This document shows, piece after piece, positions 61,802 through 64,000 of a DNA stretch of 64,000 nt; the stretch's first letter is position 1; every line of letters starts with the position of its first letter. The notes under the pieces were generated by a model, which was given only the letters and a program-made list of their open reading frames with translations, did not search any database and had not been told where the DNA came from. A program made the translations under genes and the position numbers. Source of the stretch: Microbacterium sp. LWO13-1.2 (GTDB lineage: Bacteria; Actinomycetota; Actinomycetes; Actinomycetales; Microbacteriaceae); the NCBI RefSeq assembly GCF_038397725.1, contig NZ_CP151634.1, positions 1,550,001-1,614,000 of the forward strand, in the 5' to 3' direction.

Positions 61802-62977
61802 TCATGCGGATGCCCTTTCGATGGCCTCGCGAATACGGGCGGCACCCTGTTCGGGGGCGACCTCGGCGGCCCAGGCCCACATCGCGGCCTCGGATCCGGC
61901 GAGGAATTTCAGCTTGTCGGCGGCGCGACGGGGGCTGGTGAGCTGCAGGTGCAGGCGCACGCTCTCGCGGCCGATGTGCACCGGCGCCTGATGCCAGGCG
62001 GCAATGTACGGGGTCGGGGTGTCGTAGAGGGCGTCAACACCGCGCAGCAGTTTCAGGTAGAGGGGGGCGAGTTCGTCGCGCTCCGCTTCCGTCGTCTCGG
62101 CGAAGTCGGGCACGTGGCGGTGCGGCATGAGGTGTACCTCGAGCGGCCAGCGGGCTGCGAAGGGGACGAACGCCGTCCAGTGCTCCCCCTGGAACACCAC
62201 GCGCTCCGACCCCTGTTCGAACTCGAGGATGCGCTGGAACAGATCGGGCGCGGTGCGGTCGATGCTCTCCAATACCCGGGCGGTGCGCGGGGTGACGTAC
62301 GGATAGGCGTAGATCTGGCCGTGGGGGTGCGGGAGGGTCACGCCGATCGCCTCGCCGCGGTTCTCGAACGGGAAGATCTGCTCGATGCCGGGGAGGAGCG
62401 AGAGCGCGGCGGTGCGGTCGGCCCAGGCCTCGATCACGGTGCGGGCGCGGGTGACGGACTGGGTGCCGAAGGATCCTGCGTGCTCGGGGCTGAAGCACAC
62501 GACCTCGCAGCGGCCGACCGAGGTGCGGGTGCGGCCGAGGCCCAGGGCCGCGAGATCATCGAGGCCTCGTGGCGGATTGCTCGCGCCCGGCGCGGTGCCG
62601 ACGGCCTCGGCGAGGGCAGGGCCGAACGCGGGAGAGCGGTTCTCGAAGACGGCGACGTCATAGAGCGACGGCACCTCGGACGGGTTCGTCGGCGTCTGCG
62701 GCGCGAGCGGATCTGCGTCGGCGCTGGGCATCATGACGCGGTTCTGACGGTTCGCGGCGACCGTGATCCAGTCGGCGGTGAGCACATCGAGGCGCATCGT
62801 CGCCGTCGCGGGCCGCGGGTCGAGGGTGCGGGCGTCGACGGAACGCTCGGCGTCGAGCGTCGTGTCTGGGTCGTCGTAGTAGATGAGGTCGCGGCCGTCG
62901 GCCAGCACGGTGGCGCGCTTCGTGACGCCGGCGCTCAGTGCTTCGATTCGCGTCTGGGGGGTTTCGTGCGTGTTCAC
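61802..62977 (-). CDS. galT: galactose-1-phosphate uridylyltransferase
   Basis: 391 residues from the GTG at 62977. Moves UMP from UDP-glucose to galactose-1-phosphate. The active-site HPHGQIYAYPY has the paired histidines near 217 and 219, after EIWADRTAALSLLPGIEQIF-like text. CFSPEHAGSFGTQ is the usual upstream block, and a second block with HLMPHRHVPDF follows. It leads the gal operon, and the start lies within a LacI-type operator. Confidence 0.95.
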   Translation of the reverse strand: MNTHETPQTRIEALSAGVTKRATVLADGRDLIYYDDPDTTLDAERSVDARTLDPRPATATMRLDVLTADWITVAANRQNRVMMPSADADPLAPQTPTNPSEVPSLYDVAVFENRSPAFGPALAEAVGTAPGASNPPRGLDDLAALGLGRTRTSVGRCEVVCFSPEHAGSFGTQSVTRARTVIEAWADRTAALSLLPGIEQIFPFENRGEAIGVTLPHPHGQIYAYPYVTPRTARVLESIDRTAPDLFQRILEFEQGSERVVFQGEHWTAFVPFAARWPLEVHLMPHRHVPDFAETTEAERDELAPLYLKLLRGVDALYDTPTPYIAAWHQAPVHIGRESVRLHLQLTSPRRAADKLKFLAGSEAAMWAWAAEVAPEQGAARIREAIERASA

Positions 62978-62984
62978 GTAAACA
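62971..62984 (-). promoter_or_regulatory. candidate LacI-type operator at galT start
   Basis: TGTTCACGTAAACA: a 14-base palindrome about a central ACGT, with one mismatched pair. It overlaps the galT GTG, where a repressor would block initiation. Confidence 0.65.
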
Positions 62985-62998
62985 TGGTGACATAGCCT

Positions 62999-63018
62999 CC
63001 GTGGTAACGTCAACACGG
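62999..63018 (+). promoter_or_regulatory. candidate LacI-type operator upstream of the regulator
   Basis: CCGTGGTAACGTCAACACGG is a 20-base near-palindrome about ACGT. It lies 15 bases before the regulator ATG and 28 bases (centre to centre about 31) from the operator at galT, so both genes could be repressed from this 55-base space. Confidence 0.65.
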
Positions 63019-63032
63019 AGAGGGGGATTGCG

Positions 63033-64000
63033 ATGACCGCTGAGGATCTCGTGCTTGGATCGGACCAGGCAGAGCCGACACCACGTCGCCGCCGCGGCTC
63101 GACCGGACGGGTCTCGATGGCCATGGTCGCCGCGCGTGCCGGGGTGTCGGGCCAGACCGTCTCCCGCGTCGTGAACGACAGCCCCCGCGTCGACCCCGAG
63201 ACCCGTGCGCGCGTCGAGACCGCGATGGCCGAGCTCGATTATCGCCCGCACCGCGCCGCCCGCGCCCTGCGCACCGGTCGCTCCCAGACCATCGGTCTCG
63301 TCGTCACGACACTCGCCACCGTCGGCAACTCGCGCATGCTGCAGGCGACGGCCGAGGCTGCAGCCGAGCGGGGCTATGCACTCACTCTCGTCACCGCGTC
63401 GAACGGCGTCGCGGCCGCATTCGAGAGCCTCGCCGAACAGGAGGTCGATGGCGCGATCGTCCTGAACGAGGCCTCGGCCCAGGTCGCCACGGTCGAGCGC
63501 CCTCGTGGGCTGCGACTGGTCGTCGTGGACGCGGCTGTGGATGCCGGGTTCGTCTCCGTGCACAGCGATCATGCGGGCGGTGCAGCCGCCGCCACCGCGC
63601 ATCTCCTCGCCCAGGGGCACGTCGCGGTGCATCACGTCGCCGGCCCCGCCGACTCCTTCGCTGCGGCCGAGCGCGAGCGCGGCTGGCGCGAGACGCTCGT
63701 CGCCGCGGGGGCCGATGCGCCGGCTCCTGTTCGCGGCGACTGGAGTGCCGAGTCGGGGTACGCGGCCGGGGTCGCCCTGGACGCGGCGTCCGCCGTCTTC
63801 TGCGCCAATGATCAGATGGCTCTCGGCGTGCTGCGCGCTCTCGCGGACAGTGGTCGAAGGGTGCCGGAGGACGTCGCGGTGATCGGTTTCGACGACGTGC
63901 CGGATGCGGCGAACTACCGGCCGCCGCTGACCACGATCAGACAGGACTTCGCAGCCCTCGCGCACCGCGCCGTTGAGGCGCTCGTGGCAGAGATCGAGGG
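63033..64000 (+). CDS. LacI-family regulator of the gal operon (3' end outside window)
   Basis: Open from the ATG at 63033 to the window end, at least 322 residues, with GAGAGGGGG before the start. Helix-turn-helix SMAMVAARAGVSGQTVSRVVNDSPRVDPETRARV, then LDYRPHRAARALRTGRSQTIGLVV as the hinge. The periplasmic-binding-like ligand domain includes AVFCANDQMALGVLRAL and VIGFDDVPDAANYRPPLTTIRQDF. Divergent from galTKE and beside two ACGT-centred operators, it is probably the galactose-responsive repressor. The final ~10-20 residues are missing. Confidence 0.93.
   Translation, partial: MTAEDLVLGSDQAEPTPRRRRGSTGRVSMAMVAARAGVSGQTVSRVVNDSPRVDPETRARVETAMAELDYRPHRAARALRTGRSQTIGLVVTTLATVGNSRMLQATAEAAAERGYALTLVTASNGVAAAFESLAEQEVDGAIVLNEASAQVATVERPRGLRLVVVDAAVDAGFVSVHSDHAGGAAAATAHLLAQGHVAVHHVAGPADSFAAAERERGWRETLVAAGADAPAPVRGDWSAESGYAAGVALDAASAVFCANDQMALGVLRALADSGRRVPEDVAVIGFDDVPDAANYRPPLTTIRQDFAALAHRAVEALVAEIE

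Overview
The window is high-GC, densely coded actinobacterial chromosome. Frequent GTG starts, 1- and 4-base start/stop overlaps and the gene content suggest Microbacteriaceae, probably a Microbacterium-like soil or plant heterotroph; this is inferred from style and content, not from an rRNA or marker gene. I see no rRNA, tRNA, CRISPR array, transposase, integrase or phage gene. No stretch over 300 bases lacks a gene.

Layout. 1-2113: end of a valine-type branched-chain acyl-CoA oxidation cluster (acyl-CoA dehydrogenase tail, mmsB, enoyl-CoA hydratase). 2161-7166: two small genes, a MarR regulator, then etfB-etfA and a membrane cytochrome b with a repeat-rich N-terminus. 7179-13282: CPBP protease, GNAT, thioesterase, a polytopic membrane protein, a convergent operon of three single-span exported proteins, and a small secreted protein. 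13493-20336: pntA-pntB and a bifunctional putA. 20512-22188: membrane protein/XRE regulator/dehydrogenase cassette with its own palindromic promoter. 22414-24503: ddaH-like hydrolase and rocD. 24520-30318: MFS pump with MarR, cutC, a lipase-like hydrolase, lipoate ligase and a solitary DNA methyltransferase. 30341-32543: flavin monooxygenase/MarR/DUF3237 operon. 32628-40214: TetR, amidohydrolase and oligopeptide-type ABC importer. 40245-46826: TetR, MFS, carboxylesterase, PAP2 phosphatase and GH3 glycosidase. 47007-51595: aminotransferase/mmsA operon with PucR-type activator. 51693-58864: two secreted repeat proteins around a polyamine-type oxidase/aldehyde dehydrogenase locus with AsnC regulator. 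58842-64000: GNAT, then the Leloir operon galT-galK-galE divergent from a LacI regulator cut by the window end.

How it works together. The region is a catabolic island: branched-chain acyl-CoAs, proline, arginine/ornithine, beta-alanine-type amines, polyamines, galactose, acyl-glycosides and an imported amide are routed to central metabolism. ETF with its cytochrome b and the proton-translocating transhydrogenase would handle the resulting electrons and NADPH. Most modules carry a local regulator (MarR x3, TetR x2, XRE, PucR, AsnC, LacI), and next to most of them I can read a palindromic candidate operator.

The least ordinary content is (a) the ETF-linked cytochrome b whose N-terminus carries three copies of an RRGLPR..GG(E/D)PWPP motif separated by dispersed palindromic repeat sequence translated in frame; (b) three dispersed palindromic repeat families, one of them always present as a tandem pair; and (c) several compact palindromic promoter/operator sites.
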